Under the pieces are notes generated by a model that was not told where the DNA came from, did not search any database, and saw only the letters and a list, made by a program, of their open reading frames with translations. Below, one piece after another: positions 28,612 to 39,189 of a stretch of DNA of 64,000 nucleotides. The stretch comes from Citrobacter sp. 18056. GTDB lineage: Bacteria; Pseudomonadota; Gammaproteobacteria; Enterobacterales; Enterobacteriaceae. A program made the position numbers and the translations under genes. The stretch is taken from positions 54,566 through 118,565 of the forward strand of contig CACSJR010000017.1 of the NCBI GenBank assembly GCA_902706235.1. The letters are read 5' to 3'. Within the stretch, counting starts at the first letter, position 1. Every line of letters begins with the position of its first letter.

Positions 28612-29304
28612 ATGCCTGCATGGATGATTGCTGCTGCACAGTACTCGGCCCGCAACAGGAGCGTTGCGGAAAACATTGACCATCATTTGCGTTTTATTGA
28701 AGCGGCGGCAAAGCTTACCTGCCAGCTGATTGTGTTCCCGGAAATGTCGCTGACTGGACCGGATACCGATTCTCCCCTCTCCCCCATCCCCTCAGATGAA
28801 CTCCTGCAACCGCTTTGCGTTGCGGCGAAACGTCACGAGATGACAATCATTGCTGGTTTACCGGTTGATATGAACGGCGACCGTCAAAAGGGCGTGGCTA
28901 TTTTTGTACCCGGCGCGTCCTCACCGCTTACGATGCATCAGGGTCAGGGTACCTGCCTGACGCCACAGACGCGGCACATTAGCGTGCTGGCTCCCGAAGC
29001 CGAGGCTATCGAACTCGACCCGAATGCCGCGCTGCTGGCCACCGGAACCTGTACCTGTGAATTCCAGCAACAGCAGTCAGTGCAACAGCTTCAGCGCCTG
29101 GCCCACCGCTATGCCATCGCGGTATTAAAATCTAACTACACCCTGGGAAGCGCGCTATGGGATGAAAACGGTCAGTTGATTGTACGCGCCGACAGCGGAG
29201 ACCTTTTGTTGACCGGTCGCAAATACGAAGGCGGCTGGGAAGGCGATATCATTCCGCTGCGTGAAAGCCTTTGCGCCATTGACGAAAGCCGCTATGGCGC
29301 ATAA
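28612..29304 (+). CDS. yobB: Nitrilase-superfamily-like protein YobB
   Basis: A 230-residue member of the carbon-nitrogen hydrolase fold. The start AWMIAAAQYSARN and the catalytic glutamate motif VFPEMSLTGP (near residue 43) are present. The usual lysine motif (a YRK.HL-like segment) reads MHQGQGTCLTP, and the usual cysteine elbow is not seen; the sequence has GTCTCEF at a different place. The protein may be inactive as an amidase or use another mechanism. Its function is unknown in E. coli too. It precedes exoX by 28 bases and may be co-transcribed. Confidence 0.83.
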   Translation: MPAWMIAAAQYSARNRSVAENIDHHLRFIEAAAKLTCQLIVFPEMSLTGPDTDSPLSPIPSDELLQPLCVAAKRHEMTIIAGLPVDMNGDRQKGVAIFVPGASSPLTMHQGQGTCLTPQTRHISVLAPEAEAIELDPNAALLATGTCTCEFQQQQSVQQLQRLAHRYAIAVLKSNYTLGSALWDENGQLIVRADSGDLLLTGRKYEGGWEGDIIPLRESLCAIDESRYGA

Positions 29305-29332
29305 CCTGCCTCTTTTCAGCCGGGAGAGCACA

Positions 29333-29992
29333 ATGTTACGCGTTATCGATACGGAAACCTGCGATTTACAGGGAGGTGTAGTTGAAATCGCCTCAGTGGA
29401 CATCGTTGACGGCAAGATAACCAACCCCATGAGCCATCTCGTGCGCCCGGACAGACCAATCAGCCCGCAGGCGATGGCCATCCATCGCATCACCGAAGAG
29501 ATGGTCGCTGATAAGCCATGGATTGAGGAAGTGGTGCCGCATTATCAGGGCAGCACCTGGTACGTGGCACACAACGCCAGCTTCGACCGCCGAGTCTTGC
29601 CTGAAATGAACGGTGAGTGGATTTGCACCATGAAACTGGCCCGTCGCCTGTGGCCAGGTATCAAGTACAGTAACATGGCACTCTACAAATCACGCAAGCT
29701 GAACGTCGCCACCCCGCCCGGCCTGCATCATCACCGGGCCCTGTATGACTGCTACATTACCGCCGCATTGCTGATTGATATCATGAACGTCTCCGGCTGG
29801 AACGCCGATCAGATGGCCGATATCACCGGGCGCCCGGCACTAATGACCACCTTCACCTTCGGTAAATACCGCGGGAAGCCAGTGTCAGAAGTCGCCGAGA
29901 AAGATCCCGGCTACCTCCGCTGGTTGTTCAACAATCTCAATTCGATGAGCCCGGAACTGCGCTTAACCCTCAAGCACTGGTTGGGCGAATAA
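29333..29992 (+). CDS. exoX: Exodeoxyribonuclease X
   Basis: ExoX is a DnaQ-type 3'-5' exonuclease used in mismatch repair and UV tolerance. The 219-residue protein shows Exo I (RVIDTETCDLQ, with the two catalytic acids), Exo II (YVAHNASFDRRVL) and Exo III (HHRALYDCYITA), then a C-terminal module (TFGKYRGKPVSEVAEKDPGY). The start at 29333 gives the conserved MLRVIDTE; an upstream in-frame ATG overlaps yobB and is not conserved. Confidence 0.95.
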   Translation: MLRVIDTETCDLQGGVVEIASVDIVDGKITNPMSHLVRPDRPISPQAMAIHRITEEMVADKPWIEEVVPHYQGSTWYVAHNASFDRRVLPEMNGEWICTMKLARRLWPGIKYSNMALYKSRKLNVATPPGLHHHRALYDCYITAALLIDIMNVSGWNADQMADITGRPALMTTFTFGKYRGKPVSEVAEKDPGYLRWLFNNLNSMSPELRLTLKHWLGE

Positions 29993-32053
29993 CTATCGTG
30001 GCGCCTGGCCCGGCAGCGTACCCTGGGCCAGCGCAATCAGGAATGTGAACTCCAGTGCCACACCTTCATAGCTTTTGAAGCGCCCCGATTTCCCGCCGTG
30101 CCCGGAATCCATATCGGTACACAACAGCAGCAGATTGTCGTCAGGTTTCAGCTCCCTGAGCTTCGCCACCCATTTGGCCGGTTCCCAGTATTGCACCTGA
30201 GAATCATGCAGACCGGTGGTGACCAGCAGGTGCGGATAGGTTTGTTTTACAACGTTGTCATACGGGCTGTAGCCTTTCATATAGTGATAATACTCAGGCT
30301 CCTGCGGGTTGCCCCACTCCTCAAACTCACCGGTGGTCAGCGGGATCGACTCATCGAGCATCGTCGTCACTACATCAACAAACGGCACCTGAGCAATCAC
30401 CCCGTGGAACAACTCCGGGCGCTGGTTGATAACGGCGCCCATCAGCATTCCGCCTGCGCTGCCGCCCATCCCATAACACAGCGACGGATTGCCGTAACCC
30501 TGCGTCAGCAGCGCATCGCACACATCAAGATAATCGTTGAAGGTATTGTTCTTCAGCAGGAATTTTCCGTCCTCATACCACTGCTGGCCTAATTCGCCGC
30601 CGCCGCGAACATGGGCGATGGCAAACACAAATCCGCGGTCGAGCAGGCTCAGGCGACTGCTGCTGAAATCAGCGTCCATGCTGGCGCCATATGAGCCGTA
30701 GCCGTACACCAGCAGCGGATTGTTCCCTTTGCGGAAATGCTCACGATGATAAACCAGCGAAACCGGCACTTCTGCGCCATCACGCGCGTTGATCCACAGA
30801 TGCTCGCTGCGATAGCGGCTGGCATCGAAGCCCTTCACTTCCTGTTGTTTAAGCACCGTTCGTTCGCCGGTATCCATATTCAGCTCAAACAGCGTGTCCG
30901 GCGTCGTCATCGAGGAATAACCGTAACGCAGGCGCACGGTATCGGGCTCCGGGTTATACGCAAGCCAGGTCACATACGCCGGATCGTCAAATGCAATCCC
31001 GGTGGACTCCCGGGTTTTACGATTGATCTGTCGTAGGCTGGTCAGGCCGTGTTGGCGCTCTTCGACCACCAGCCAGTTGGTAAACAGGGTAAAACCTTCG
31101 AGCATCACTTCATCCCGCGGAGGGATAAGCGCTTCCCAACGGCTTTCATCACGCACGGGCGAGCGATAAAGACCAAAGTTTTTCCCTTCGCGATTGGAAC
31201 GTAAATAGAAGTTATGCTGGAAATGATCGACGCTGTATTCGTGATCTTTGCGACGCGGCAGGAAACGCAGCGGCTGAGCATCAGGCAGTTCAGCATCCAG
31301 CAGCAGCACTTCACTGGTAGTGGCGCTGGCCAGATGAATAATCACGTAATGCTTCGAGCTGGTTTTGTGCAGGCTGACGTAAAAAGTGTCGTCCTTCTCT
31401 TCGTACACCAGCTCGTCAGTGGTAACCGGCATACCCACTGTATGCCGCCACACCTGATGCGGCAGCAGCGTCGTTGGATGTTTACGCACGTAGTACAGCG
31501 TTTGCGAATCATTGCCCCAGACGAAGCCCGGTTCGACGTTTTCCAGCGTCTCCGGATACCAGTTAGCGTTTTCCAGGCTGCGGATGCGCAGGCCGTACTG
31601 ACGACGCGAAAGATAGTCTTCCGTCAGCGCCATCAGCGCGTTATCCGGCGAAATGCCTAACCCGCCGAGAGTATAGAACTCGCTGTGCGCCGCGCGCTGA
31701 TTGCCGTCAAGCAGCACTTCCCAGGCGTCCCACTCTTCTTTCTGCACTGACTGACGCTGATAAATCGCGTACTCGCAGCCCGGCTCGTAAATCTGCCGGT
31801 AGCGATAGCCATTTTTGCTGTAGGGCGCAGAGACTTCACGCTGCGGAATGCGGTCGACAATCTCCTTCAGGATTTTGTCCTGTAGGTTTTGCTGCGACGC
31901 CATGACCTCGCGGCCGTAGTCGTTTTCCTGCTTCAGATAGTCGAGCACCGCAGGCTGTGTGCGGTCGTCGTCACGCAGCCAGTAGTAGTTGTCGATCCGG
32001 GTATCACCATGAAGCGTCATAGTGTGGGGAATGCGTTTTGCTTTTGGTGGCAT
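29993..32053 (-). CDS. ptrB: Oligopeptidase B (protease II)
   Basis: PtrB is a cytoplasmic serine peptidase of the prolyl oligopeptidase family that cuts after Lys and Arg in short peptides. The N-terminal beta-propeller (about 70-400) is followed by the alpha/beta hydrolase domain, with the serine elbow GGSAGGM, and later the Asp (TTGLHDSQV) and His (SGHGGKSGR) of the triad. The ATG at 32053 gives [10 protein letters not shown], like E. coli; a TTG six codons upstream is also open. It converges on exoX with adjoining stops. Confidence 0.95.
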   Translation of the reverse strand: MPPKAKRIPHTMTLHGDTRIDNYYWLRDDDRTQPAVLDYLKQENDYGREVMASQQNLQDKILKEIVDRIPQREVSAPYSKNGYRYRQIYEPGCEYAIYQRQSVQKEEWDAWEVLLDGNQRAAHSEFYTLGGLGISPDNALMALTEDYLSRRQYGLRIRSLENANWYPETLENVEPGFVWGNDSQTLYYVRKHPTTLLPHQVWRHTVGMPVTTDELVYEEKDDTFYVSLHKTSSKHYVIIHLASATTSEVLLLDAELPDAQPLRFLPRRKDHEYSVDHFQHNFYLRSNREGKNFGLYRSPVRDESRWEALIPPRDEVMLEGFTLFTNWLVVEERQHGLTSLRQINRKTRESTGIAFDDPAYVTWLAYNPEPDTVRLRYGYSSMTTPDTLFELNMDTGERTVLKQQEVKGFDASRYRSEHLWINARDGAEVPVSLVYHREHFRKGNNPLLVYGYGSYGASMDADFSSSRLSLLDRGFVFAIAHVRGGGELGQQWYEDGKFLLKNNTFNDYLDVCDALLTQGYGNPSLCYGMGGSAGGMLMGAVINQRPELFHGVIAQVPFVDVVTTMLDESIPLTTGEFEEWGNPQEPEYYHYMKGYSPYDNVVKQTYPHLLVTTGLHDSQVQYWEPAKWVAKLRELKPDDNLLLLCTDMDSGHGGKSGRFKSYEGVALEFTFLIALAQGTLPGQAPR

Positions 32054-32133
32054 GTCGTTGTTCTTCTGCAAGTTACCTACCCTAAGGGTGGCAAATGTGC
32101 AGAGCGATGCAAGCGAAACATGCCAACTTGAGG

Positions 32134-32787
32134 TTAAAGTGCCTGTTTTTGCGCCTTTAAATCGGCCTCAATGCCTTCCCGCACCTCTTGCGGAATATTC
32201 AGCGCATCGCCGAGCGCATTCAGATAGCTACGTTCCATAAAGTGATCGACATCGATAGCCGCGCAGCTCAGGAAATAAAGTTCGAGCGCTTCCTCTTCAT
32301 TGCGCACGTCTTTGGCCAGCAGTTGCGGATCCAGCGGCTGGGCGATGGCTTTCTCCACCAGCTGACGCCCCTGCGCTTCCACGCCCGCTTCACGGAGCTG
32401 CGAATCAATCACCGCCCGTTCTTTATCATCAATATGCCCGTCGCTTTTCGCGGCAAACACCAGCGCCAGAATCAGGCGCTCAGTGCGCATATCCACTGGA
32501 CTGGTTTGCTGCCCGTACTGCGGTTCGCCCTGATGTGCCGTACGAATTTTATCTTTGTACTTGTTCCACAACACGCTGCCCGCTACCGCCCCGCCGCCGA
32601 CAAGCAGCGCACCGGTTCCGTTTTTTGTTAGCAGTTTGCGCGATGATTTGCTGGACACCAGCAGCCCGGCAAGACCACCGAGCGCACCGGGAACCAGCAG
32701 TTTACTGAGCCCCTGCTCGCCGGATGGCTGAGCAGAAGACGATGATTGTCCGAGAAGAGATTGAATCTGATTTAGCCAGTTTGCCAT
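32134..32787 (-). CDS. yebE: DUF533 inner-membrane protein YebE
   Basis: A 217-residue protein with a glycine-rich hydrophobic segment (about 30-80, [15 protein letters not shown] and [21 protein letters not shown]) and a C-terminal helical TerB-like DUF533 domain ([23 protein letters not shown]). YebE is CpxR-induced in E. coli; its function is unknown. It probably has its own promoter. Confidence 0.92.
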   Translation of the reverse strand: MANWLNQIQSLLGQSSSSAQPSGEQGLSKLLVPGALGGLAGLLVSSKSSRKLLTKNGTGALLVGGGAVAGSVLWNKYKDKIRTAHQGEPQYGQQTSPVDMRTERLILALVFAAKSDGHIDDKERAVIDSQLREAGVEAQGRQLVEKAIAQPLDPQLLAKDVRNEEEALELYFLSCAAIDVDHFMERSYLNALGDALNIPQEVREGIEADLKAQKQAL

Positions 32788-32872
32788 TGTTTCCTCGTCA
32801 TACTGAGATGAATGCCCTCAGCCTAAGCGAGCCGATGTCAGGAAACGTCTTGTCTGGCTAAAGATCCGAAAA

Positions 32873-33220
32873 TTACTGCGCGCGATAGGTGGCGCTGCCC
32901 GCTGCACAATCTACCGTCACGACGTAATGCAAATCGGTATTTGAGCCACGCACCGTGAGCGGCACTTTCCATTTATCATTTTTCCCGGTCACGTCATGGG
33001 TGTTAACCCAGGCCACGGGATCGATCTGCCCCAGTGTTTTCTGGTCATCAGCCCACTGATTAATCCGGTGCTGGGTGTAGTCCTGCTTCACCATCGCGGC
33101 AATGCCGTCAGTGTCCTGGCCTTTACACTGGCTAAATGACACCGTTTTCTCACTGGCCGCTTGTGCCGTAACGCTGCTGATCAGCAGCAAAACTGCCGTC
33201 ATTATTGTTCTCTTTTTCAT
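32873..33220 (-). CDS. yebF: Secreted protein YebF
   Basis: YebF is exported to the periplasm and then to the medium in E. coli through OmpF/OmpX; it is also a colicin M-family immunity relative. The 115 residues comprise a signal peptide (1-21, ending AQA) and a domain with two cysteines ([24 protein letters not shown]) that form a disulfide. The C-terminus ends YRAQ. In E. coli yebG lies just upstream; here the next 156 bases lead straight to purT with no yebG. Confidence 0.92.
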   Translation of the reverse strand: MKKRTIMTAVLLLISSVTAQAASEKTVSFSQCKGQDTDGIAAMVKQDYTQHRINQWADDQKTLGQIDPVAWVNTHDVTGKNDKWKVPLTVRGSNTDLHYVVTVDCAAGSATYRAQ

Positions 33221-33323
33221 ATGTATATCTCTCGCTCCTGATAGCCCTAAAAAGCATGGTACAAATCACCGACAACGCAAGTAAGCGCCTGTTATTTATC
33301 ACGTCGTTTCTCACCCGAGACAT

Positions 33324-33339
33324 ACGCAAACGTTTTCGT
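33324..33339 (+). promoter_or_regulatory. PurR operator of purT
   Basis: ACGCAAACGTTTTCGT matches the PurR consensus ACGCAAACGTTTGCGT at 15 of 16 bases. It ends 37 bases before the purT start. PurR repression of purT is known in E. coli. Confidence 0.88.
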
Positions 33340-33376
33340 ATATACTGACGTCCATTTTTTACTGTGGAATTTCGAT

Positions 33377-34555
33377 ATGACTGTATTAGGCACAGCGCTG
33401 CGTCCGGCGGCAACCCGCGTGATGTTATTGGGCTCTGGAGAGCTGGGTAAAGAAGTGGCCATTGAATGCCAGCGTCTGGGTATCGAAGTGATAGCCGTCG
33501 ATCGCTATGCGGATGCCCCGGCGATGCACGTTGCCCATCGCAGCCACGTCGTTAATATGCTGGACGGACAGGCGTTGAAGGCGCTGGTTGAGCACGAAAA
33601 ACCAGACTTTATCGTGCCGGAAATCGAAGCCATCGCCACCGACATGCTGATTGAACTGGAACAGGCCGGTCAGCACGTGGTGCCCTGCGCCCGCGCGACA
33701 AAGCTCACCATGAACCGGGAAGGCATTCGCCGCCTGGCAGCAGAAGAACTCAAACTGCCAACCTCCCGCTACCGTTTTGCCGACAGTGAACAGAGCTTCC
33801 GCGACGCCGTCAGCGATATCGGGCTGCCCTGCATCATCAAACCGGTGATGAGCTCATCCGGCAAAGGCCAGAGCTTTATCCGTAGCGAAGAACAGCTCTC
33901 AGCCGCATGGCAATATGCCCAACAGGGTGGCCGTGCCGGGGCAGGACGAGTGATCGTCGAAGGCGTGGTGAACTTTGATTTTGAAATCACGCTGCTGACC
34001 GTCAGCGCCGTAGATGGCGTACATTTCTGCGCCCCGGTCGGTCATCGTCAGGAAGACGGCGACTACCGCGAATCATGGCAGCCGCAGCAGATGAGCCCGC
34101 TGGCGCTCGAGCGTGCCGAAGCCGTCGCCCGTGATGTGGTCCTGGCGCTCGGCGGCTATGGCCTGTTTGGCGTAGAGCTGTTTGTCTGTGGCGATGAAGT
34201 GATTTTCAGCGAAGTGTCGCCTCGCCCGCACGATACCGGCATGGTTACGCTGATTTCGCAGGACCTGTCCGAGTTCGCGCTACACGTCCGTGCGTTTCTG
34301 GGCTTACCGATCGGCGCGATCCGCCAGTACGGCCCTTCCGCTTCGGCCGTCATTCTGCCGCAGTTAACCAGCCGCAACGTCAGCTTTGGCAACGTGGAAG
34401 CCGCGGTCGGGGCAGGCGTTCAGCTGCGTCTATTTGGCAAACCGGAAATCGAAGGCTCGCGTCGCCTGGGTGTGTCGCTGGCAACGGCTGATGACGTCGA
34501 AACTGCGGTTGAGCGGGCGAAATCAGCCGCCGCCGCCGTGGTCGTTAAAGAATAA
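33377..34555 (+). CDS. purT: Formate-dependent GAR transformylase PurT
   Basis: PurT makes formylglycinamide ribonucleotide from GAR, formate and ATP in purine synthesis, an alternative to PurN. The 392-residue protein has an N-terminal preATP-grasp domain ([16 protein letters not shown]), an ATP-grasp domain with [14 protein letters not shown] and the metal/ATP residues in [15 protein letters not shown], and a C-terminal beta domain. The gene is under a PurR site and ends at a terminator shared with eda. Confidence 0.97.
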   Translation: MTVLGTALRPAATRVMLLGSGELGKEVAIECQRLGIEVIAVDRYADAPAMHVAHRSHVVNMLDGQALKALVEHEKPDFIVPEIEAIATDMLIELEQAGQHVVPCARATKLTMNREGIRRLAAEELKLPTSRYRFADSEQSFRDAVSDIGLPCIIKPVMSSSGKGQSFIRSEEQLSAAWQYAQQGGRAGAGRVIVEGVVNFDFEITLLTVSAVDGVHFCAPVGHRQEDGDYRESWQPQQMSPLALERAEAVARDVVLALGGYGLFGVELFVCGDEVIFSEVSPRPHDTGMVTLISQDLSEFALHVRAFLGLPIGAIRQYGPSASAVILPQLTSRNVSFGNVEAAVGAGVQLRLFGKPEIEGSRRLGVSLATADDVETAVERAKSAAAAVVVKE

Positions 34556-34592
34556 AAAAAGCGGGAGATGCATACGCATTCCCGCCTTTATC
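34553..34592. terminator. Bidirectional terminator between purT and eda
   Basis: GCGGGA(G)ATGC and GCATTCCCGC pair with one bulged base, flanked by seven A on the left and CTTTATC on the right. The T-run is better in the leftward (eda) direction. Confidence 0.75.
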
Positions 34593-34632
34593 TTCATTTC
34601 GCCGGGCAAATGTCACGCCCGGTAAACAAATC

Positions 34633-35271
34633 TTACTTCGCGCCTTCGACAGCTTCGCGCGCAATTTTGGTGATGCGATCGTAATCACCACTTTCCAGCG
34701 CATCCGCCGGAACCAGCCATGAACCACCAATGCACAGTACGCTTTTCAGCGCCAGGTAATCGCGATAGTTCGCCGGAGAGATGCCGCCAGTCGGGCAGAA
34801 ACGGATATGCGCGAATGGACCTGCAATTGCCTGCAGCGCTTTGGTGCCGCCGTTCGCTTCTGCCGGGAAGAATTTGAACTCTTTCAGACCGTAGTCCATA
34901 CCCAGCATCAGTTCAGATACGGTACTGATACCTGGGATCAGTGGAATAGTGCCTTCAGTCGCAGCTTTCAGCAGCGGCTCGGTCAGGCCCGGGCTGATAG
35001 CAAACTGCGCGCCCGCTTCAGTCACTTCTTTCAGCTGCTGAACGTTGGTCACGGTACCAGCACCGACGATAGCATCTGGCACTTCTTTAGCGATGGCGCG
35101 GATAGCGTCCATGGCACACGCGGTACGCAGGGTCACTTCCAGCACGCGCACACCTCCCGCGACCAGCGCTTTCGCCATCGGTACAGCGTGTTCCAGTTTG
35201 TTAACAACGATAACCGGCACAACCGGGCCGTTGGTCAGGATTGCTTCTGCACTTGTTTTCCAGTTTTTCAT
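34633..35271 (-). CDS. eda: KHG/KDPG aldolase Eda
   Basis: Eda splits 2-keto-3-deoxy-6-phosphogluconate to pyruvate and glyceraldehyde 3-phosphate, the last Entner-Doudoroff step. It also acts on KHG and removes glyoxylate. The 212-residue TIM-barrel has the catalytic base Glu45 (RVLEVTLRT), the Schiff-base Lys133 (EFKFFPAEA) and the phosphate loop CPTGGIS. It lies 39 bases downstream of edd. KdgR, encoded at 5.4-6.2 kb, is a known regulator in E. coli. Confidence 0.97.
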   Translation of the reverse strand: MKNWKTSAEAILTNGPVVPVIVVNKLEHAVPMAKALVAGGVRVLEVTLRTACAMDAIRAIAKEVPDAIVGAGTVTNVQQLKEVTEAGAQFAISPGLTEPLLKAATEGTIPLIPGISTVSELMLGMDYGLKEFKFFPAEANGGTKALQAIAGPFAHIRFCPTGGISPANYRDYLALKSVLCIGGSWLVPADALESGDYDRITKIAREAVEGAK

Positions 35272-35310
35272 CAGAGTTATTCTCTCGCCAGAATGAGTAA
35301 TTTCGTCGTA

Positions 35311-37122
35311 TTAAAAAGTGATGCAGGTTGCGCCCTGCTCTGCACCGGAAAGATTCTCGCGCAGTGCACTGAACAGTTCGCGACCACTCCCAACCCGTGA
35401 TGCGCTCAGGTCAGGTAAATGCGGTTTGCGGGCGGTCAGTTCGGCTTCATCCACCAGCAGTGTCAGCTCGCCGGTTTGTCCATTCACGCGGATCATATCG
35501 CCGTCATGGACTTTCGCCAGCAACCCGCCGTCGTACGCTTCAGGCGTGACGTGAATAGCGGAAGGCACTTTACCGGATGCGCCAGAAAGCCGTCCATCGG
35601 TGACTAATGCGATTTTGAAACAACGGTCCAATAATACACCTAATGGCGGCATAAGTTTATGCAATTCTGGCATGCCGTTAGCTTTTGGTCCCTGAAGACG
35701 CACAACAACCACGCAATCTTTATCCAACAGACCCGCTTCAAAGGCCGGCAGCACGTCATGCTGGCTCTCAAATACTACCGCTGGCGCTTCGATAATTTGG
35801 TTTTCAAGCGGCACAGCGGAAGTCTTCATCACCGCGCGACCGAGGTTGCCACTCAGCACTTTCGTGCCGCCGTGATGGGAGAACGGTTTGTCGATAGTGG
35901 CAATGACAGCCTCATCCAGCGATGCCTGCGCGCCCTCGCGCCAGTCCAGCTCGCCGTTATTCAGCCACGGCTCCATGGTGTAACGAGACAGGCCGTGACC
36001 GGCCACGGTTTCTACGTCTTCGTGGAGCAGACCGCCTTTCAGCAGTTCGCGCACCAGCACCGGTACACCGCCCGCCGCCTGGAAGTGGTTGATATCCGCC
36101 GGGCCGTTCGGGTACAGGCGCGCCATCAGCGGCACCACGTCAGAAATGTCAGAGAAGTCATCCCAGTTGATGATAATACCCGCCGCACGCGCCATCGCCA
36201 CCAGATGCATCGTGTGGTTGGTAGAACCACCGGTCGCCAGTAGCGCCACGATCCCGTTCACCACGGCTTTCTCGTCAATCATTTTACCGAGCGGCATCCA
36301 TTCATTACCGTTGCCGGTCATGCGGGTCACCTGGCGAGCGGCGGCGGCGGTCAGCGCTTCACGCATCGGCGCATCAGGATGTACGAACGAGGAGCCCGGC
36401 AGCTGCATGCCCATAAATTCGATAACCATCTGGTTGGTGTTGGCTGTGCCGTAAAACGTGCAGGTGCCCGGCGCGTGATATGACGCGGCTTCCGATTCCA
36501 GCAGCGCCATGCGGTCGACTTTGCCTTCGGCAAACAGCTGGCGAATGCGCACTTTTTCTTTGTTCGGCAGGCCGCTGGACATCGGACCTGATGGGATGAA
36601 GATCGACGGCAGATGACCAAATGACAGCGCCGCCATGGCCAGGCCCGGGACGATTTTGTCGCACACGCCGAGATACAGCGCGCCGTCGAACATATTGTGA
36701 GACAGCCCAACGGCCGCTGACATGGCGATCACTTCGCGGCTCAACAGCGACAGCTCCATTCCGTCCTGACCCTGCGTGACGCCATCGCACATTGCAGGCA
36801 CACCACCGGCGACCTGAGCTACCGCATTCACGCCATGCAGCGCTTTACGGATAACGTCCGGGTAGTGTTCGTACGGCTGGTGTGCGGAAAGCATATCGTT
36901 ATAAGAGGTAATGATGGCGATATTATTACGCAGCATACTTTTTAGCGACGCTTTGTCATCCGGTTGGCAAGCCGCGAAGCCGTGCGCCAGGTTACCGCAG
37001 GCCAGGCGTGAGCGCTGAACAGTATCGGATTTGGCCTGATTGATGCGGGCGAGGTAGGCACGGCGGGTTTCTTTAGAGCGCTCAACAATGCGATTTGTTA
37101 CGCGTAACAGTGCGGGATTCAT
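35311..37122 (-). CDS. edd: 6-phosphogluconate dehydratase Edd
   Basis: Edd dehydrates 6-phosphogluconate to KDPG, using a [4Fe-4S] cluster. The 603-residue protein is of the IlvD/Edd family and almost matches E. coli: [20 protein letters not shown] (first cluster Cys), [12 protein letters not shown], and [18 protein letters not shown] near the C-terminus. It is first in edd-eda. Candidate GntR operators lie inside codons 5-9 and 195 bases upstream. Confidence 0.97.
   Translation of the reverse strand: MNPALLRVTNRIVERSKETRRAYLARINQAKSDTVQRSRLACGNLAHGFAACQPDDKASLKSMLRNNIAIITSYNDMLSAHQPYEHYPDVIRKALHGVNAVAQVAGGVPAMCDGVTQGQDGMELSLLSREVIAMSAAVGLSHNMFDGALYLGVCDKIVPGLAMAALSFGHLPSIFIPSGPMSSGLPNKEKVRIRQLFAEGKVDRMALLESEAASYHAPGTCTFYGTANTNQMVIEFMGMQLPGSSFVHPDAPMREALTAAAARQVTRMTGNGNEWMPLGKMIDEKAVVNGIVALLATGGSTNHTMHLVAMARAAGIIINWDDFSDISDVVPLMARLYPNGPADINHFQAAGGVPVLVRELLKGGLLHEDVETVAGHGLSRYTMEPWLNNGELDWREGAQASLDEAVIATIDKPFSHHGGTKVLSGNLGRAVMKTSAVPLENQIIEAPAVVFESQHDVLPAFEAGLLDKDCVVVVRLQGPKANGMPELHKLMPPLGVLLDRCFKIALVTDGRLSGASGKVPSAIHVTPEAYDGGLLAKVHDGDMIRVNGQTGELTLLVDEAELTARKPHLPDLSASRVGSGRELFSALRENLSGAEQGATCITF
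37096..37109 (-). promoter_or_regulatory. GntR-like palindrome inside the edd start region
   Basis: TGTTACGCGTAACA is a perfect 14-base palindrome close to the GntR operator core TGTTACCGGTAACA. It lies within edd codons 5-9 (LLRVT). Coding constraint could produce it by chance, but the symmetry is exact. Confidence 0.4.
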
Positions 37123-37244
37123 AAAAGCTCCTCAAACGCTGAGTGTCTGGGCTTAAGCATTAACACGAAATTCAGGAGTCATTAACAATGCTGAAACGCG
37201 CGTCTGCTGTAGCTCAGGGGCGAATTTATCTCCTACAATTGTAA

Positions 37245-37280
37245 TGAAAAAAGCCCCGGGGGTGAACCTCCCGGGGCTTA
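37245..37280 (-). terminator. Terminator of zwf
   Basis: On the minus strand AAGCCCCGGGAGG and CCCCCGGGGCTT form a long G+C-rich hairpin, followed by TTTTTTCATT. It lies about 80 bases past the zwf stop. Confidence 0.9.
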
Positions 37281-37316
37281 AAAGTGCAAATTTCGCACGA
37301 GATGCTGTGTCAGATC

Positions 37317-37332
37317 ATGTTACCGGTAAAAT
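37317..37332 (-). promoter_or_regulatory. GntR operator upstream of edd
   Basis: ATGTTACCGGTAAAAT matches the gluconate repressor site ATGTTACCGGTAACAT at 15 of 16 bases. GntR control of edd is known in E. coli. The site is upstream of the zwf terminator relative to edd, so any promoter here would have to read through it, or the site acts at a distance. Confidence 0.65.
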
Positions 37333-37357
37333 ACCCTGTTCGGAGTACCTTTAACGC

Positions 37358-38833
37358 TTACTCGAATTCGTTCCATGAACGCCCATCACGGGTGATCATC
37401 GCCACGGAAGCGACCGGCCCCCAGGTACCAGCCTGATACGGTTTTGGCGCATCCTGATCGGCGGCCCAGGCTTCGGTGATTGAGTCCACCCACTTCCAGG
37501 CTTCTTCCACTTCATCACGACGCACAAACAGCGCCTGGATACCGCGCATGGTTTCCAGCAGCAGACGCTCATACGCATCGGCCAGATGAGTTTCGTTGAA
37601 GGTTTCGGAATAGCTCAGATCAAGCTTGGTCGTTTGCAGGTTATGCTTGTGATCCAGACCCGGCACTTTGTTGAGGATCTGAATATCCACGCCTTCGTCC
37701 GGCTGCAGACGAATGGTCAGCTTGTTCTGCGGCAGCTCCTGCCAGGACTCTTTGAACAGGTTCAGTTCAGGCGTTTTGAAGTACACAACCACTTCGGAGC
37801 ATTTGGCCGGCAAACGCTTACCGGTACGCAGGTAGAATGGCACGCCAGCCCAGCGCCAGTCATCGATATCAACGCGGATAGCCACGAAGGTTTCGGTGTT
37901 GCTGCTCTTGTTTGCCCCCTCTTCTTCGAGGTAGCCAGGCACTTTTTTGCCCTGCGCGAAACCGGAGGTGTACTGGCCGCGAACGGTTTTATCACGCACG
38001 TTGGAACGATCGATACGTCGCAGCGATTTCAGCACTTTCACTTTGGCATCGCGAATGCTGTCGGCGCTGAGGTCAGACGGCGGTGACATCGCAATCATGC
38101 ACAGAATTTGCAGCAGGTGGTTCTGGATCATGTCGCGCATCTGCCCGGCCTGATCGAAGTAACCCCAACGCCCTTCAATGCCCACCTCTTCCGCCACGGT
38201 AATTTCCACGTGGTCGATAGTGCGGGAATCCCAGTTATTGATGAACAGGGAGTTGGCAAACCGCAGCGCCAGCAGGTTGAGCACGGTCTCTTTACCGAGA
38301 TAGTGGTCAATGCGGTAGACCTGGCACTCTTCGAAATATTCGCCGACCTGGTCGTTGATTTCGCGGGATGTCGCCAGGGACGTACCCAGCGGTTTTTCCA
38401 TCACTACGCGTGCCGGTTTGGTGTTCAGTTTCGCTTCGCCCAGACCTTTGCAGATAGCGCCAAACGTGCTCGGTGGCATCGCAAAATAGTTGATGGTGGT
38501 GCGTTCTTTTTGATCGAGCATTTTGCCGAGGCGGGTGAAGGATTTGGTGTCGTTGACATCCAGATTGCAGAAGTCCAGGCGCCCACTCAGGGAGTCCCAC
38601 AGACTTTCATCAATCTTCTCCTTCATGAAGGTTTCCAGCGCCTCGCGCACCACTTTGGTGTATGCATCTTTGTCCCAGTCGGCACGTCCTACCCCAAGGA
38701 TACGCGTGTCCGGATGGATCTGGCCGGCTTTCTCCAGTTGATACAGGGAAGGCAGCAATTTACGACGCGCCAGGTCACCCTTCGCGCCGAAAATGACCAG
38801 ATCACATGCCTGGGCCGTTTGCGTTACCGCCAT
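37358..38833 (-). CDS. zwf: Glucose-6-phosphate 1-dehydrogenase Zwf
   Basis: Zwf oxidises glucose 6-phosphate to 6-phosphogluconolactone with NADP+, feeding both the pentose phosphate and Entner-Doudoroff routes. The 491-residue protein has the N-terminal Rossmann motif [17 protein letters not shown] and the active-site segment RIDHYLGKE with the catalytic His region. It is divergent from hexR and has a HexR-type site just upstream. In E. coli zwf is also SoxS/MarA-activated; no marbox was assigned. Confidence 0.98.
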   Translation of the reverse strand: MAVTQTAQACDLVIFGAKGDLARRKLLPSLYQLEKAGQIHPDTRILGVGRADWDKDAYTKVVREALETFMKEKIDESLWDSLSGRLDFCNLDVNDTKSFTRLGKMLDQKERTTINYFAMPPSTFGAICKGLGEAKLNTKPARVVMEKPLGTSLATSREINDQVGEYFEECQVYRIDHYLGKETVLNLLALRFANSLFINNWDSRTIDHVEITVAEEVGIEGRWGYFDQAGQMRDMIQNHLLQILCMIAMSPPSDLSADSIRDAKVKVLKSLRRIDRSNVRDKTVRGQYTSGFAQGKKVPGYLEEEGANKSSNTETFVAIRVDIDDWRWAGVPFYLRTGKRLPAKCSEVVVYFKTPELNLFKESWQELPQNKLTIRLQPDEGVDIQILNKVPGLDHKHNLQTTKLDLSYSETFNETHLADAYERLLLETMRGIQALFVRRDEVEEAWKWVDSITEAWAADQDAPKPYQAGTWGPVASVAMITRDGRSWNEFE

Positions 38834-38880
38834 GTCATTCTCCTCAGTTGGATTGCCTGGTGCTTCTGCCAGGCGCTATT

Positions 38881-38895
38881 TGTAATTTTCTTACG
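38881..38895 (-). promoter_or_regulatory. HexR operator near zwf
   Basis: TGTAATTTTCTTACG fits the HexR consensus TGTARTWWWAYTACA at 13 of 15 positions and lies 48 bases upstream of the zwf start. HexR control of zwf is established in gammaproteobacteria; KDPG releases HexR. Confidence 0.65.
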
Positions 38896-39189
38896 CTGCA
38901 CTGTACTGTGTTTACGTTAATGCCGAAACCCCTTACCCCCACCGACGCCAGATAAACGCATTTCTGGAATAAAAACCCCGGCTGGAGCGGGCCAACAGCT
39001 TATTTTTGCTCGTCATTTCGCCAAAATCGTGTCGGCAAAAGTCGACTGTGATCATGTAATGAAAAAAAACAACGTAAATTGCCGTCTTTACTTCTGCATT
39101 GCAGGATCCACAGGGGTATATTCTCACTAAATTGCCCGGCGATTTCACCCATTAATGGAATCGCTTTCACCGATGAGCGCCTGTTAACC

